NCBI GenBank assembly: GCA_040954595.2
Contig: CM082583.2
Coordinates: forward strand, 496,001-560,000
Reading direction: 5' to 3'
From: Balanoglossus misakiensis
Taxonomy: Eukaryota; Hemichordata
Length of the DNA: 64,000 nucleotides
The notes under the pieces were generated by a model. It saw nothing but the letters and a program-made list of their open reading frames with translations, made no database searches and was not told where the DNA came from. The translations under genes were made by a program, and so were the position numbers. The stretch's first letter is position 1, and every line of letters starts with the position of its first letter. Below are positions 13,283 through 28,041 of the stretch, piece after piece.

Positions 13283-13650
13283 GAGTTCTCGCATCGGCGT
13301 TTCTACAGAGTTGTCGCATCGGCGTTTCTACAGAGTTGTCGCATCGGCGTTTCTGGAGAGTTGTCGCATCGGCGTTTCAGCTAGAGAGTTGTCGCATCGG
13401 CGTTTCTGGAGAGTTTTGTCGCATCCGCGTTTCTGGAGAGTTTTGTCGCACCGGCATTTCTACACATGCGCATCGGCGTTTCAGCTAGAGTTTTCTCGCA
13501 TCGGCGTTTCTGGAGAGTTTTGTCGCACCGGCATTCTACACATGCGCATTGGCGTTTCAGCTAAAGAGTTTTCCCGCATCGGCGTTTCTGGAGAGTTTTG
13601 TCGCACCGGCATTCTACACATGCGCATTGGCGTTTCAGCTAAAGAGTTGT
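13283..13650. repeat. Left subterminal minisatellite
   Basis: It starts with ~25 bp repeats (GCATCGGCGTTTCTACAGAG) and passes into a ~78 bp compound repeat that alternates GCATCGGCGTTTCTGGAGAG, GCACCGGCATTCTACACATG and GCATTGGCGTTTCAGCTAAA. The same repeats, inverted, lie next to the right terminus. ORFs through this stretch are repeat artefacts. Confidence 0.9.
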
Positions 13651-13951
13651 CGGCGATTTTGGACAGCGGCTTTTTCTTCTCGGTCTCCTCTTTAGTTAAG
13701 GTTTTGTAGTCAAAGAGTAAATCACAAGGCAAAATCTCGAGATGCTGAACTGCTGCTAGGTCTCCCATGCATTTGTTAGAACACTGAGCTAAAAGTCTTT
13801 CAACGTTATAGGCTTAGATATTTTAAATAAATTATTGTTATTAGCAAATTATAATTTTTACGTTTGTTATCATGTGGTCAACCGATGTTCGTACAGAGCA
13901 TGCGCATAAGATCAACATGCTACTCCAAGGCAACTGTTGCTGATGAGAATT
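13651..13951 (+). other. Presumed promoter and 5' leader of the integrase gene
   Basis: This is 300 bp between the minisatellite and the first ATG. No clear TATA box was found; the DNA near 13810-13865 is AT-rich. A short GCATGCGCA element near 13899 resembles the ACATGCGCA steps of the minisatellite. Confidence 0.4.
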
Positions 13952-16094
13952 ATGGCTACTCTAGGTAAGTTTCATTATGAATTTTATGACGTTACTTTAC
14001 ATGTTCTTTCTAAACATTGAAAGAAGGAAAGGCATTGATCAGATTTGAAGCTTTACTGTGTCTTAAGATTTCAACTATAGCCTGGTATCCATACCTAGTG
14101 TGCGAGTCTATCTATAAAACACACTGGGTATGGAGACCAGGCTAGCAACTATTATGTTCTCAGTTTATTTCAGTTTCTTGTTCAGCATTTAAACATGATG
14201 AAATTCTCAGCTTTTAAAATTCAGCAATAATCAGATTAATTTTGTTAAAATTGTATTCCCATTTATTTCCCACTCAGTGTTAGATTGCTACAATGAATTA
14301 TTATTATGTTGGTGAAGTCTGGCAAATTAACTGTTTACTGGCACTTAGCTATGCAAACTAGCATTAGAATGAATTGGGAAATAGCACAATAACTGGCCAA
14401 TTCTTATGAAACAACAGCATTTACATGGATATATGAAACCACTATTTAATGCTTAGATAAAAAACAGAATGGTTCCTTGATGGGGTTGGCTCTTCAAAGC
14501 TGTAGAATAGGGGTACATGTACACCTAAAACCTGAAACCAAAATACTGCATTTAATGCAAACAGATAGATAATTTCCTTTTATGTTAGATTGCCAATTTT
14601 ACACAAGTCACTTGTGAATATTATTTTCTTACAGAGCAAAGGGAACTCATTAAGAAGTATTTCTCGTATGGTTATACACACAAATTAATTTATTATGTAA
14701 TGGTAAAACAACATGGATTCCGTTTGAGGTAAACAGCATTAAAAACATAATAACTTTACTTTTGAGTGGTAAACTTACATTATTTTATTATCTGTTACTT
14801 GGAAATTGTGTAATGACCAGTCTCTTCCTTTTATGTTATCCCTTTAGTGTACAACTCACTCTCACTTTATTTTGACTCTGTAGGTTTTCATACTTCAAGC
14901 GCAAATTCCTCCATCACCTTGGACTCTATCGAAAAGGGAGAAGAGCACAGTCATCTTTTGATGACATTGTTTCTGCTGTGCTTGTATGTTAAGCTCTTTA
15001 CCCTAACCTACATTTAATTAGTGACACCACTTCCCAAGTCTGACTTAATTGCACACATTCAGTATAACAAATTAAAATCAAATTCTGAACATCTTGCAGA
15101 AGAACTCCATTTTCCTGGTCACCCTTTTGTCATTTGGGCAGATATGCGAGGGACATTGTTGCTAGGAAATTAATTCATTTATGTCAGTTGTTTGTGTTCT
15201 ACCACTTGCATGGATTAGAAGCAATTTTAAAAGTATTCGATTTATGTCACATTTTATTAACTAATTTTTTCAACTGTGAATGTCAGCTATTCTAATATTG
15301 AATGTGTTCATTCATTTGTTCACACATCTATCAATCTATCCAACCATCCTTTCCTTTATTCATTTACAGACAGAACTGAATACAGGGTCTGGCTGCATTG
15401 TTGGAGCCAATGAAATGCTAGCTATCCTGAGAACTAAGCACCAATTGATGGTTAAAAGGTAAAAAAAAATTTTTTGTAATACTGGAATGATAAAAACAAT
15501 AATGCAAACATAAGTGTTCATTGATATCATCAACAAGGGTCTTTTATTTGAAATGGCTGATTGATGTAAGGGAAATGCTATTTGAATAAGCTCCCTTGGC
15601 AAGAAAATAACAGGTGATGGACTTGTTTCCTAATTCTCCCTGCTAATCTAAAGTTGAAGTGCAAATGTCAAATCTATTTCACTCATTGAATAAAAACTTT
15701 GGCCCAGATTTATTACAAATCTCATTTCAATTAAATTGCAGATTATTCTTATTTTATTAAAATATGTAATAAATAGATTTCTTTTTTTGTAGGGAGACTG
15801 TACGAAAACTTCTTAGGATCCTGGATCCAATAAACGTTCAACGACGCCTGCATCGCCGGTTAATACGGCGTGAGTACAGATGTAAAGGACCAAATTATGT
15901 ATGGCACATTGGTAAGCAAATTAACTGATTGTACAGTCTGAACCTGTCTAAACCGGACCTTCTGAACATGGACACCTGTCTTTACCAAACAAATTTTTCA
16001 GTCCCTTTGACACAGAACCACAAGTTAAAATAAACTCTATGAACTAATTACCTTTGCAAACAAAACAGTTCTTCGGTCCCTTTGTTGTCCACTA

Positions 16095-16158
<64 letters not shown>

Positions 16159-19100
16159 GTCTTGAAATTGCAGAAAGTACTCTAATTTGAAACAGGGTTA
16201 AAGACCATACAACACACCCAGCAGTGAGGGCGCTTTAGTGCATGTACACAATTAATAATTGATGCAGGACGGCTTGCCAATTAAATGTCTATTTTACAGA
16301 AAATATAAGGTACTTTCTCCATTTCCATTACAGATCTAGAATAGGCAAATTTGCAATTACACTCACTCGCATGAATGAATGCTGGCATCTGTGGTGGGCG
16401 GCGTGGAACTTTACTTGGTGGCGTGCCGGGAAAGAAGGTGCTCTCCTCAGCTCAACTGCCACCAATAAACTGGCCCACAGCAGATGAGTTCATTTCAACA
16501 GGTGCCAAGCTCTTCGGCTAGAATAGATAAAATATATTGATGCCGCAATGAATGAATGAAAACAGTATGAATGACCAGTCAATGGAGCTCTCCAATGGCA
16601 CGTAAGATTCTAGAATAGGCAAATTTGCAATTACACTCACTCGCATGAATGAATGCTGGCATCTGTGGTGGGCGGCGTGGAACTTTACTTGGTGGCGTGC
16701 CGGGAAGGAAGGTGCTCTCCTCAGCTCAACTGCCACCAATAAACTGGCCCACAGCAGATGAGTTCATTTCAACAGGTGCCAAGCTCTTTGGCTAGAATAG
16801 ATAAAATATATTGATGCCGCAATGAATGAATGAAAACAGTATGAATGACCAGTCAATGGAGCTCTCCAATGGCACGTAAGATCTGTCTTGAAATTGCAGA
16901 AAGTACTCTAATTTGAAACAGGGTTAAAGACCATACAACACACCCAGCAGTGAGGGCGCTTTAGTGCATGTACACAATTAATAATTGATGCAGGACGGCT
17001 TGCCAATTAAATGTCTATTTTACAGAAAATATAAGGTACTTTCTCCATTTCCATTACAGATCTAGAATAGGCAAATTTGCAATTACACTCACTCGCATGA
17101 ATGAATGCTGGCATCTGTGGTGGGCGGCGTGGAACTTTACTTGGTGGCGTGCCGGGAAAGAAGGTGCTCTCCTCAGCTCAACTGCCACCAATAAACTGGC
17201 CCACAGCAGATGAGTTCATTTCAACAGGTGCCAAGCTCTTCGGCTAGAATAGATAAAATATATTGATGCCGCAATGAATGAATGAAAACAGTATGAATGA
17301 CCAGTCAATGGAGCTCTCCAATGGCACGTAAGATTCTAGAATAGGCAAATTTGCAATTACACTCACTCGCATGAATGAATGCTGGCATCTGTGGTGGGCG
17401 GCGTGGAACTTTACTTGGTGGCGTGCCGGGAAAGAAGGTGCTCTCCTCAGCTCAACTGCCACCAATAAACTGGCCCACAGCAGATGAGTTCATTTCAACA
17501 GGTGCCAAGCTCTTTGGCTAGAATAGATAAAATATATTGATGCCGCAATGAATGAATGAAAACAGTATGAATGACCAGTCAATGGAGCTCTCCAATGGCA
17601 CGTAAGATCTGTCTTGAAATTGCAGAAAGTACTCTAATTTGAAACAGGGTTAAAGACCATACAACACACCCAGCAGTGAGGGCGCTTTAGTGCATGTACA
17701 CAATTAATAATTGATGCAGGACGGCTTGCCAATTAAATGTCTATTTTACAGAAAATATAAGGTACTTTCTCCATTTCCATTACAGATCTAGAATAGGCAA
17801 ATTTGCAATTACACTCACTCGCATGAATGAATGCTGGCATCTGTGGTGGGCGGCGTGGAACTTTACTTGGTGGCGTGCCGGGAAAGAAGGTGCTCTCCTC
17901 AGCTCAACTGCCACCAATAAACTGGCCCACAGCAGATGAGTTCATTTCAACAGGTGCCAAGCTCTTCGGCTAGAATAGATAAAATATATTGATGCCGCAA
18001 TGAATGAATGAAAACAGTATGAATGACCAGTCAATGGAGCTCTCCAATGGCACGTAAGATTCTAGAATAGGCAAATTTGCAATTACACTCACTCGCATGA
18101 ATGAATGCTGGCATCTGTGGTGGGCGGCGTGGAACTTTACTTGGTGGCGTGCCGGGAAAGAAGGTGTTCTCCTCAGCTCAACTGCCACCAATAAACTGGC
18201 CCACAGCAGATGAGTTCATTTCAACAGGTGCCAAGCTCTTTGGCTAGAATAGATAAAATATATTGATGCCGCAATGAATGAATGAAAACAGTATGAATGA
18301 CCAGTCAATGGAGCTCTCCAATGGCACGTAAGATCTGTCTTGAAATTGCAGAAAGTACTCTAATTTGAAACAGGGTTAAAGACCATACAACACACCCAGC
18401 AGTGAGGGCGCTTTAGTGCATGTACACAATTAATAATTGATGCAGGACGGCTTGCCAATTAAATGTCTATTTTACAGAAAATATAAGGTACTTTCTCCAT
18501 TTCCATTACAGATCTAGAATAGGCAAATTTGCAATTACACTCACTCGCATGAATGAATGCTGGCATCTGTGGTGGGCGGCGTGGAACTTTACTTGGTGGC
18601 GTGCCGGGAAGGAAGGTGCTCTCCTCAGCTCAACTGCCACCAATAAACTGGCCCACAGCAGATGAGTTCATTTCAACAGGTGCCAAGCTCTTCGGCTAGA
18701 ATAGATAAAATATATTGATGCCGCAATGAATGAATGAAAACAGTATGAATGACCAGTCAATGGAGCTCTCCAATGGCACGTAAGATTCTAGAATAGGCAA
18801 ATTTGCAATTACACTCACTCGCATGAATGAATGCTGGCATCTGTGGTGGGCGGCGTGGAACTTTACTTGGTGGCGTGCCGGGAAGGAAGGTGCTCTCCTC
18901 AGCTCAACTGCCACCAATAAACTGGCCCACAGCAGATGAGTTCATTTCAACAGGTGCCAAGCTCTTTGGCTAGAATAGATAAAATATATTGATGCCGCAA
19001 TGAATGAATGAAAACAGTATGAATGACCAGTCAATGGAGCTCTCCAATGGCACGTAAGATCTGTCTTGAAATTGCAGAAAGTACTCTAATTTGAAACAGG

Positions 19101-22100
19101 GTTAAAGACCATACAACACACCCAGCAGTGAGGGCGCTTTAGTGCATGTACACAATTAATAATTGATGCAGGACGGCTTGCCAATTAAATGTCTATTTTA
19201 CAGAAAATATAAGGTACTTTCTCCATTTCCATTACAGATCTAGAATAGGCAAATTTGCAATTACACTCACTCGCATGAATGAATGCTGGCATCTGTGGTG
19301 GGCGGCGTGGAACTTTACTTGGTGGCGTGCCGGGAAGGAAGGTGCTCTCCTCAGCTCAACTGCCACCAATAAACTGGCCCACAGCAGATGAGTTCATTTC
19401 AACAGGTGCCAAGCTCTTCGGCTAGAATAGATAAAATATATTGATGCCGCAATGAATGAATGAAAACAGTATGAATGACCAGTCAATGGAGCTCTCCAAT
19501 GGCACGTAAGATTCTAGAATAGGCAAATTTGCAATTACACTCACTCGCATGAATGAATGCTGGCATCTGTGGTGGGCGGCGTGGAACTTTACTTGGTGGC
19601 GTGCCGGGAAGGAAGGTGCTCTCCTCAGCTCAACTGCCACCAATAAACTGGCCCACAGCAGATGAGTTCATTTCAACAGGTGCCAAGCTCTTTGGCTAGA
19701 ATAGATAAAATATATTGATGCCGCAATGAATGAATGAAAACAGTATGAATGACCAGTCAATGGAGCTCTCCAATGGCACGTAAGATCTGTCTTGAAATTG
19801 CAGAAAGTACTCTAATTTGAAACAGGGTTAAAGACCATACAACACACCCAGCAGTGAGGGCGCTTTAGTGCATGTACACAATTAATAATTGATGCAGGAC
19901 GGCTTGCCAATTAAATGTCTATTTTACAGAAAATATAAGGTACTTTCTCCATTTCCATTACAGATCTAGAATAGGCAAATTTGCAATTACACTCACTCGC
20001 ATGAATGAATGCTGGCATCTGTGGTGGGCGGCGTGGAACTTTACTTGGTGGCGTGCCGGGAAAGAAGGTGCTCTCCTCAGCTCAACTGCCACCAATAAAC
20101 TGGCCCACAGCAGATGAGTTCATTTCAACAGGTGCCAAGCTCTTCGGCTAGAATAGATAAAATATATTGATGCCGCAATGAATGAATGAAAACAGTATGA
20201 ATGACCAGTCAATGGAGCTCTCCAATGGCACGTAAGATTCTAGAATAGGCAAATTTGCAATTACACTCACTCGCATGAATGAATGCTGGCATCTGTGGTG
20301 GGCGGCGTGGAACTTTACTTGGTGGCGTGCCGGGAAAGAAGGTGCTCTCCTCAGCTCAACTGCCACCAATAAACTGGCCCACAGCAGATGAGTTCATTTC
20401 AACAGGTGCCAAGCTCTTTGGCTAGAATAGATAAAATATATTGATGCCGCAATGAATGAATGAAAACAGTATGAATGACCAGTCAATGGAGCTCTCCAAT
20501 GGCACGTAAGATCTGTCTTGAAATTGCAGAAAGTACTCTAATTTGAAACAGGGTTAAAGACCATACAACACACCCAGCAGTGAGGGCGCTTTAGTGCATG
20601 TACACAATTAATAATTGATGCAGGACGGCTTGCCAATTAAATGTCTATTTTACAGAAAATATAAGGTACTTTCTCCATTTCCATTACAGATCTAGAATAG
20701 GCAAATTTGCAATTACACTCACTCGCATGAATGAATGCTGGCATCTGTGGTGGGCGGCGTGGAACTTTACTTGGTGGCGTGCCGGGAAGGAAGGTGCTCT
20801 CCTCAGCTCAACTGCCACCAATAAACTGGCCCACAGCAGATGAGTTCATTTCAACAGGTGCCAAGCTCTTCGGCTAGAATAGATAAAATATATTGATGCC
20901 GCAATGAATGAATGAAAACAGTATGAATGACCAGTCAATGGAGCTCTCCAATGGCACGTAAGATTCTAGAATAGGCAAATTTGCAATTACACTCACTCGC
21001 ATGAATGAATGCTGGCATCTGTGGTGGGCGGCGTGGAACTTTACTTGGTGGCGTGCCGGGAAGGAAGGTGCTCTCCTCAGCTCAACTGCCACCAATAAAC
21101 TGGCCCACAGCAGATGAGTTCATTTCAACAGGTGCCAAGCTCTTTGGCTAGAATAGATAAAATATATTGATGCCGCAATGAATGAATGAAAACAGTATGA
21201 ATGACCAGTCAATGGAGCTCTCCAATGGCACGTAAGATTCTAGAATAGGCAAATTTGCAATTACACTCACTCGCATGAATGAATGCTGGCATCTGTGGTG
21301 GGCGGCGTGGAACTTTACTTGGTGGCGTGCCGGGAAAGAAGGTGCTCTCCTCAGCTCAACTGCCACCAATAAACTGGCCCACAGCAGATGAGTTCATTTC
21401 AACAGGTGCCAAGCTCTTTGGCTAGAATAGATAAAATATATTGATGCCGCAATGAATGAATGAAAACAGTATGAATGACCAGTCAATGGAGCTCTCCAAT
21501 GGCACGTAAGATCTGTCTTGAAATTGCAGAAAGTATTCTAATTTGAAACAGGGTTAAAGACCATACAACACACCCAGCAGTGAGGGCGCTTTAGTGCATG
21601 TACACAATTAATAATTGATGCAGGACGGCTTGCCAATTAAATGTCTATTTTACAGAAAATATAAGGTACTTTCTCCATTTCCATTACAGATCTAGAATAG
21701 GCAAATTTGCAATTACACTCACTCGCATGAATGAATGCTGGCATCTGTGGTGGGCGGCGTGGAACTTTACTTGGTGGCGTGCCGGGAAGGAAGGTGCTCT
21801 CCTCAGCTCAACTGCCACCAATAAACTGGCCCACAGCAGATGAGTTCATTTCAACAGGTGCCAAGCTCTTCGGCTAGAATAGATAAAATATATTGATGCC
21901 GCAATGAATGAATGAAAACAGTATGAATGACCAGTCAATGGAGCTCTCCAATGGCACGTAAGATTCTAGAATAGGCAAATTTGCAATTACACTCACTCGC
22001 ATGAATGAATGCTGGCATCTGTGGTGGGCGGCGTGGAACTTTACTTGGTGGCGTGCCGGGAAGGAAGGTGCTCTCCTCAGCTCAACTGCCACCAATAAAC

Positions 22101-25100
22101 TGGCCCACAGCAGATGAGTTCATTTCAACAGGTGCCAAGCTCTTTGGCTAGAATAGATAAAATATATTGATGCCGCAATGAATGAATGAAAACAGTATGA
22201 ATGACCAGTCAATGGAGCTCTCCAATGGCACGTAAGATTCTAGAATAGGCAAATTTGCAATTACACTCACTCGCATGAATGAATGCTGGCATCTGTGGTG
22301 GGCGGCGTGGAACTTTACTTGGTGGCGTGCCGGGAAGGAAGGTGCTCTCCTCAGCTCAACTGCCACCAATAAACTGGCCCACAGCAGATGAGTTCATTTC
22401 AACAGGTGCCAAGCTCTTTGGCTAGAATAGATAAAATATATTGATGCCGCAATGAATGAATGAAAACAGTATGAATGACCAGTCAATGGAGCTCTCCAAT
22501 GGCACGTAAGATCTGTCTTGAAATTGCAGAAAGTACTCTAATTTGAAACAGGGTTAAAGACCATACAACACACCCAGCAGTGAGGGCGCTTTAGTGCATG
22601 TACACAATTAATAATTGATGCAGGACGGCTTGCCAATTAAATGTCTATTTTACAGAAAATATAAGGTACTTTCTCCATTTCCATTACAGATCTAGAATAG
22701 GCAAATTTGCAATTACACTCACTCGCATGAATGAATGCTGGCATCTGTGGTGGGCGGCGTGGAACTTTACTTGGTGGCGTGCCGGGAAAGAAGGTGCTCT
22801 CCTCAGCTCAACTGCCACCAATAAACTGGCCCACAGCAGATGAGTTCATTTCAACAGGTGCCAAGCTCTTCGGCTAGAATAGATAAAATATATTGATGCC
22901 GCAATGAATGAATGAAAACAGTATGAATGACCAGTCAATGGAGCTCTCCAATGGCACGTAAGATTCTAGAATAGGCAAATTTGCAATTACACTCACTCGC
23001 ATGAATGAATGCTGGCATCTGTGGTGGGCGGCGTGGAACTTTACTTGGTGGCGTGCCGGGAAAGAAGGTGCTCTCCTCAGCTCAACTGCCACCAATAAAC
23101 TGGCCCACAGCAGATGAGTTCATTTCAACAGGTGCCAAGCTCTTTGGCTAGAATAGATAAAATATATTGATGCCGCAATGAATGAATGAAAACAGTATGA
23201 ATGACCAGTCAATGGAGCTCTCCAATGGCACGTAAGATCTGTCTTGAAATTGCAGAAAGTACTCTAATTTGAAACAGGGTTAAAGACCATACAACACACC
23301 CAGCAGTGAGGGCGCTTTAGTGCATGTACACAATTAATAATTGATGCAGGACGGCTTGCCAATTAAATGTCTATTTTACAGAAAATATAAGGTACTTTCT
23401 CCATTTCCATTACAGATCTAGAATAGGCAAATTTGCAATTACACTCACTCGCATGAATGAATGCTGGCATCTGTGGTGGGCGGCGTGGAACTTTACTTGG
23501 TGGCGTGCCGGGAAGGAAGGTGCTCTCCTCAGCTCAACTGCCACCAATAAACTGGCCCACAGCAGATGAGTTCATTTCAACAGGTGCCAAGCTCTTCGGC
23601 TAGAATAGATAAAATATATTGATGCCGCAATGAATGAATGAAAACAGTATGAATGACCAGTCAATGGAGCTCTCCAATGGCACGTAAGATTCTAGAATAG
23701 GCAAATTTGCAATTACACTCACTCGCATGAATGAATGCTGGCATCTGTGGTGGGCGGCGTGGAACTTTACTTGGTGGCGTGCCGGGAAAGAAGGTGCTCT
23801 CCTCAGCTCAACTGCCACCAATAAACTGGCCCACAGCAGATGAGTTCATTTCAACAGGTGCCAAGCTCTTTGGCTAGAATAGATAAAATATATTGATGCC
23901 GCAATGAATGAATGAAAACAGTATGAATGACCAGTCAATGGAGCTCTCCAATGGCACGTAAGATCTGTCTTGAAATTGCAGAAAGTACTCTAATTTGAAA
24001 CAGGGTTAAAGACCATACAACACACCCAGCAGTGAGGGCGCTTTAGTGCATGTACACAATTAATAATTGATGCAGGACGGCTTGCCAATTAAATGTCTAT
24101 TTTACAGAAAATATAAGGTACTTTCTCCATTTCCATTACAGATCTAGAATAGGCAAATTTGCAATTACACTCACTCGCATGAATGAATGCTGGCATCTGT
24201 GGTGGGCGGCGTGGAACTTTACTTGGTGGCGTGCCGGGAAGGAAGGTGCTCTCCTCAGCTCAACTGCCACCAATAAACTGGCCCACAGCAGATGAGTTCA
24301 TTTCAACAGGTGCCAAGCTCTTCGGCTAGAATAGATAAAATATATTGATGCCGCAATGAATGAATGAAAACAGTATGAATGACCAGTCAATGGAGCTCTC
24401 CAATGGCACGTAAGATCTGTCTTGAAATTGCAGAAAGTACTCTAATTTGAAACAGGGTTAAAGACCATACAACACACCCAGCAGTGAGGGCGCTTTAGTG
24501 CATGTACACAATTAATAATTGATGCAGGACGGCTTGCCAATTAAATGTCTATTTTACAGAAAATATAAGGTACTTTCTCCATTTCCATTACAGATATATA
24601 TATATAGTAGAGTGTGTGTTTTGACATAGGCGGTGTATTACTGTTCAGTTTCGTGTAAGCGGGGCCTACACTCGTCAGATACTGATGCCTGAATGATGGT
24701 GAAGGGTGTGGACAACAGGGAATTGGGTAGGGTGGATATGCAAATGGGCCTACATTTGAATGGGAGTGTGTATTGATTGGGGCTGTGTGGAGGGGTGCTG
24801 ATTGGCCAGATTCTTCAGGAGGAATTTGCTGGAGTGGCGGCATGTGCTGACGAGTTCGTTACGTTTGTTGAGTGTGGCTAGTTTTGGTTTGCATATGATG
24901 AAATATTTTTCCCAAAGACATAGGTTGCATCTGTTGCTGGTGGGGGTATAGGGGCTAGCTTGTTTTCTTGTTTTCCATGTGATTTTGTGTTCTATGTGCT
25001 CGTCCTTTAGTTTCCAAATGTATTTACTGAGTTCTGTACTGTTCTTTTTGGCGGCGTTCCTGAATGAGTCCTTGTGGTTGTTGAAGCGGGTCTTGAAGGT

Positions 25101-28041
25101 GTTGGCAGTTAGTCCGACGTAGGTTTGGTCTGGCTTGCTATCCTGCGTAGTAACGGTGGCTTGGTATACAATTGATTCGGTCAGGCAGTGTCCTGACATT
25201 GGGCAGTTTGCAGGTGACCGGCAGTTGCATTGTTTTTTAGTGCTGTTGTCGTTGTTGCTGGAAAGTACCGATTTGTTGTGATTCTGGATGGTTTGTGCTG
25301 TGTTGCTCATGGTGCTGTAGCTTATTTTTACTGTGTTCCGGTTGAATATCTTGTGGAGGGTGTGGCTTGGTGGGAATTCTTCGTTAATTATTTTGAGGAA
25401 CTCTCTCCCTATATGTGTGGCGACGTTTTTACTGTACGGTGGGGTGTACCATATTATGTTCCTGCTGCGGTTTCTCTTGTGGGCTTGTGGTTGTTCTGTT
25501 GGCGGCGTGAATTTCAGTTCATGTTTGTATCCGCTTTTGTAGATGGCCTGTTGGTATAGTGGTGCGGCCGTGTTGAAGCATTCGTCGTGCAACGAACTCC
25601 CAAATCGTATTACTACGCTCCTTTGTGTCGAGCACTCTTCGCAAATACCACTGTCATGGAACCCAGAAGTTTTGACTATTCAACGAAGAACATCGGACTA
25701 CCATCAGAACGTGAGTACAACAGGAAACTGATAGAAAAAACCGAGCACCTATGCAGACGCATGAGATGGAAAGCCTACTTCTTTCTAAACCCAGAAACAC
25801 GTGCCATAAACAAAGAAACATACGGATTCAACTCAAAAAAGACACCACCGCAAATTCAAGAATTGGTAAGCTTTGAAGGCAGGCTGCTGAACATGATCGA
25901 AAACATAAAATTTCAAAATATTAACTGCCGCTTCCAAAGACAACTAGCATCAGATGTTAGCAAAATCAAGAAATCCCAGGACCTCCTCGCACCAGCAGAC
26001 AAATCCAACAACTTTTACAAGATGGACCCCCCTTCCTACAATACCTTACTAAGCAAGAACATTACTAAGTCATATAAGAAGGTCCCCCCGGAAACCACCA
26101 AAATGATCGAAACCGACGCCGCCCACATTGCAGCAAAACTAGACCTTGGTGACAGAATCAACACCACAGCCAAAAGGGAAGCATTCATAACCCTGAAAGA
26201 CCATAAGCCCAACTTCAAAAACAAGCCTACATGCCGTCTCATCAACCCAGCAAAATCAGAAATCGGAAAAATCAGCAAACAAATACTAGACAGAATCAAC
26301 AAGAAAGTCATCACAAAGACAGGTCTCAACCAATGGAAGAGCACCAAAGCAGTCCTAAAATGGTTTAATAGCATCCCCAACAAGCACCAATATTCATTCA
26401 TTGCATTCGATGTGGTAGACTTTTACCCATCCATCTCGGCCGACCTGCTCAACACAGCGCTGGAATTTGCATCCAACCATGATAATATCACCAATGACGA
26501 AAAAGAAATTATCACCCATGCCAAGAGATCATGCCTCTTCAACGAAAATGAACAATGGACGAAAAAATCATCATCCAACCTATTTGACGTAACCATGGGG
26601 AGCTACGATGGCGCCGAAACATGCGAGCTTGTCGGCACATTCATACTCCACGAGATCACCAAAAAACACGGCAACCAATTTGGCCTATACAGGGACGACG
26701 GCCTCGGTATAATCAAGGCGTCAGCACGACAAGTGGAACGCAAAAAGAAAGACCTCTGCGCCATCTTCAACCAATATGGACTGAAAATCACAATCGAAGC
26801 CAACAAAAAAATTGTGAACTTTCTCGACACCACCCTGAACCTAACCACCGGAAAATACCAGCCCTACACGAAACCCAACAACATACCGCAATACGTCCAC
26901 AGCAAATCAAACCACCCACCAGGAATCCTAAAAACATACCAGAATCCATCAACAAGCGACTCTCAGAAATTTCATATGACGACGAATGCTTCAACACGGC
27001 CGCACCACTATACCAACAGGCCATCTACAAAAGCGGATACAAACATGAACTGAAATTCACGCCGCCAACAGAACAACCACAAGCCCACAAGAGAAACCGC
27101 AGCAGGAACATAATATGGTACACCCCACCGTACAGTAAAAACGTCGCCACACATATAGGGAGAGAGTTCCTCAAAATAATTAACGAAGAATTCCCACCAA
27201 GCCACACCCTCCACAAGATATTCAACCGGAACACAGTAAAAATAAGCTACAGCACCATGAGCAACACAGCACCAACCATCCAGAATCACAACAAATCGGT
27301 ACTTTCCAGCAACAACGACAACAGCACTAAAAAACAATGCAACTGCCGGTCACCTGCAAACTGCCCAATGTCAGGACACTGCCTGACCGAATCAATTGTA
27401 TACCAAGCCACCGTTACTACGCAGGATAGCAAGCCAGACCAAACCTACGTCGGACTAACTGCCAACACCTTCAAGACCCGCTTCAACAACCACAAGGACT
27501 CATTCAGGAACGCCGCCAAAAAGAACAGTACAGAACTCAGTAAATACATTTGGAAACTAAAGGACGAGCACATAGAACACAAAATCACACGGAAAACAAT
27601 AAAACAAGCTAGCCCCTATACCCCCACCAGCAACAGATGCAACCTATGTCTTTGGGAAAAATATTTCATCATATGCAAACCAAAACTAGCCACACTCAAC
27701 AAACGTAACGAACTCGTCAGCACATGCCGCCACTCCAGCAAATTCCTCCTGAAGAATCTGGCCAATCAGCACCCCTCCACACAGCCCCAATCAATGCACG
27801 CTCCCATTCAAATGTAGGCCCATTTGCATATCCACCCTACCCAATTCCCTGTTGTCCACACCCTTCACCATCATTCAGGCATCAGTATCTGACGAGTGTA
27901 GGCCCCGCTTACACGAAACTGAACAGTAATACACCGCCTATGTCAAAACAGCCTTAGTTCCCTTGCACACTCTACTATCAAGCTCTGGATTTACACCATC
28001 GAGCACTCTGCCAGCAGTACTTGCAACGAACTCCCAAATCG

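Noticed and set aside
13050-13319. Outward-reading ~88-residue ORF in each terminal inverted repeat
   Set aside because: It is present in both arms but has no recognised domain and runs across the element edge into satellite. Weak support for coding.
13278-13709. ORF of 143 residues with repeating RIGVSGEFCRTGILH text, possible repeat protein; similar ORFs at 45128-45628
   Set aside because: It is a translation of the minisatellite; several frames on both strands are open because the repeat length is divisible by three.
16518-23821. A 73-residue minus-strand ORF recurring at 726 or 274 bp spacing, possible tandem gene family
   Set aside because: It is identical because the DNA repeat is nearly identical. 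It has no domain and lies within an intron array on the opposite strand, so it is not evidence for a protein.
16336-24416. A blocks as tandem exons, since they sit between TTCCATTACAG and CACGTAAG
   Set aside because: The splice-like ends are real text, but A blocks contain stops in all plus frames (TGAATGAATGAA) and the integrase phases already match without them.
26621-27337. Overlapping ORFs on both strands within the Penelope-like element
   Set aside because: They are shadows of the reverse transcriptase and endonuclease frames and of the inverted copy.
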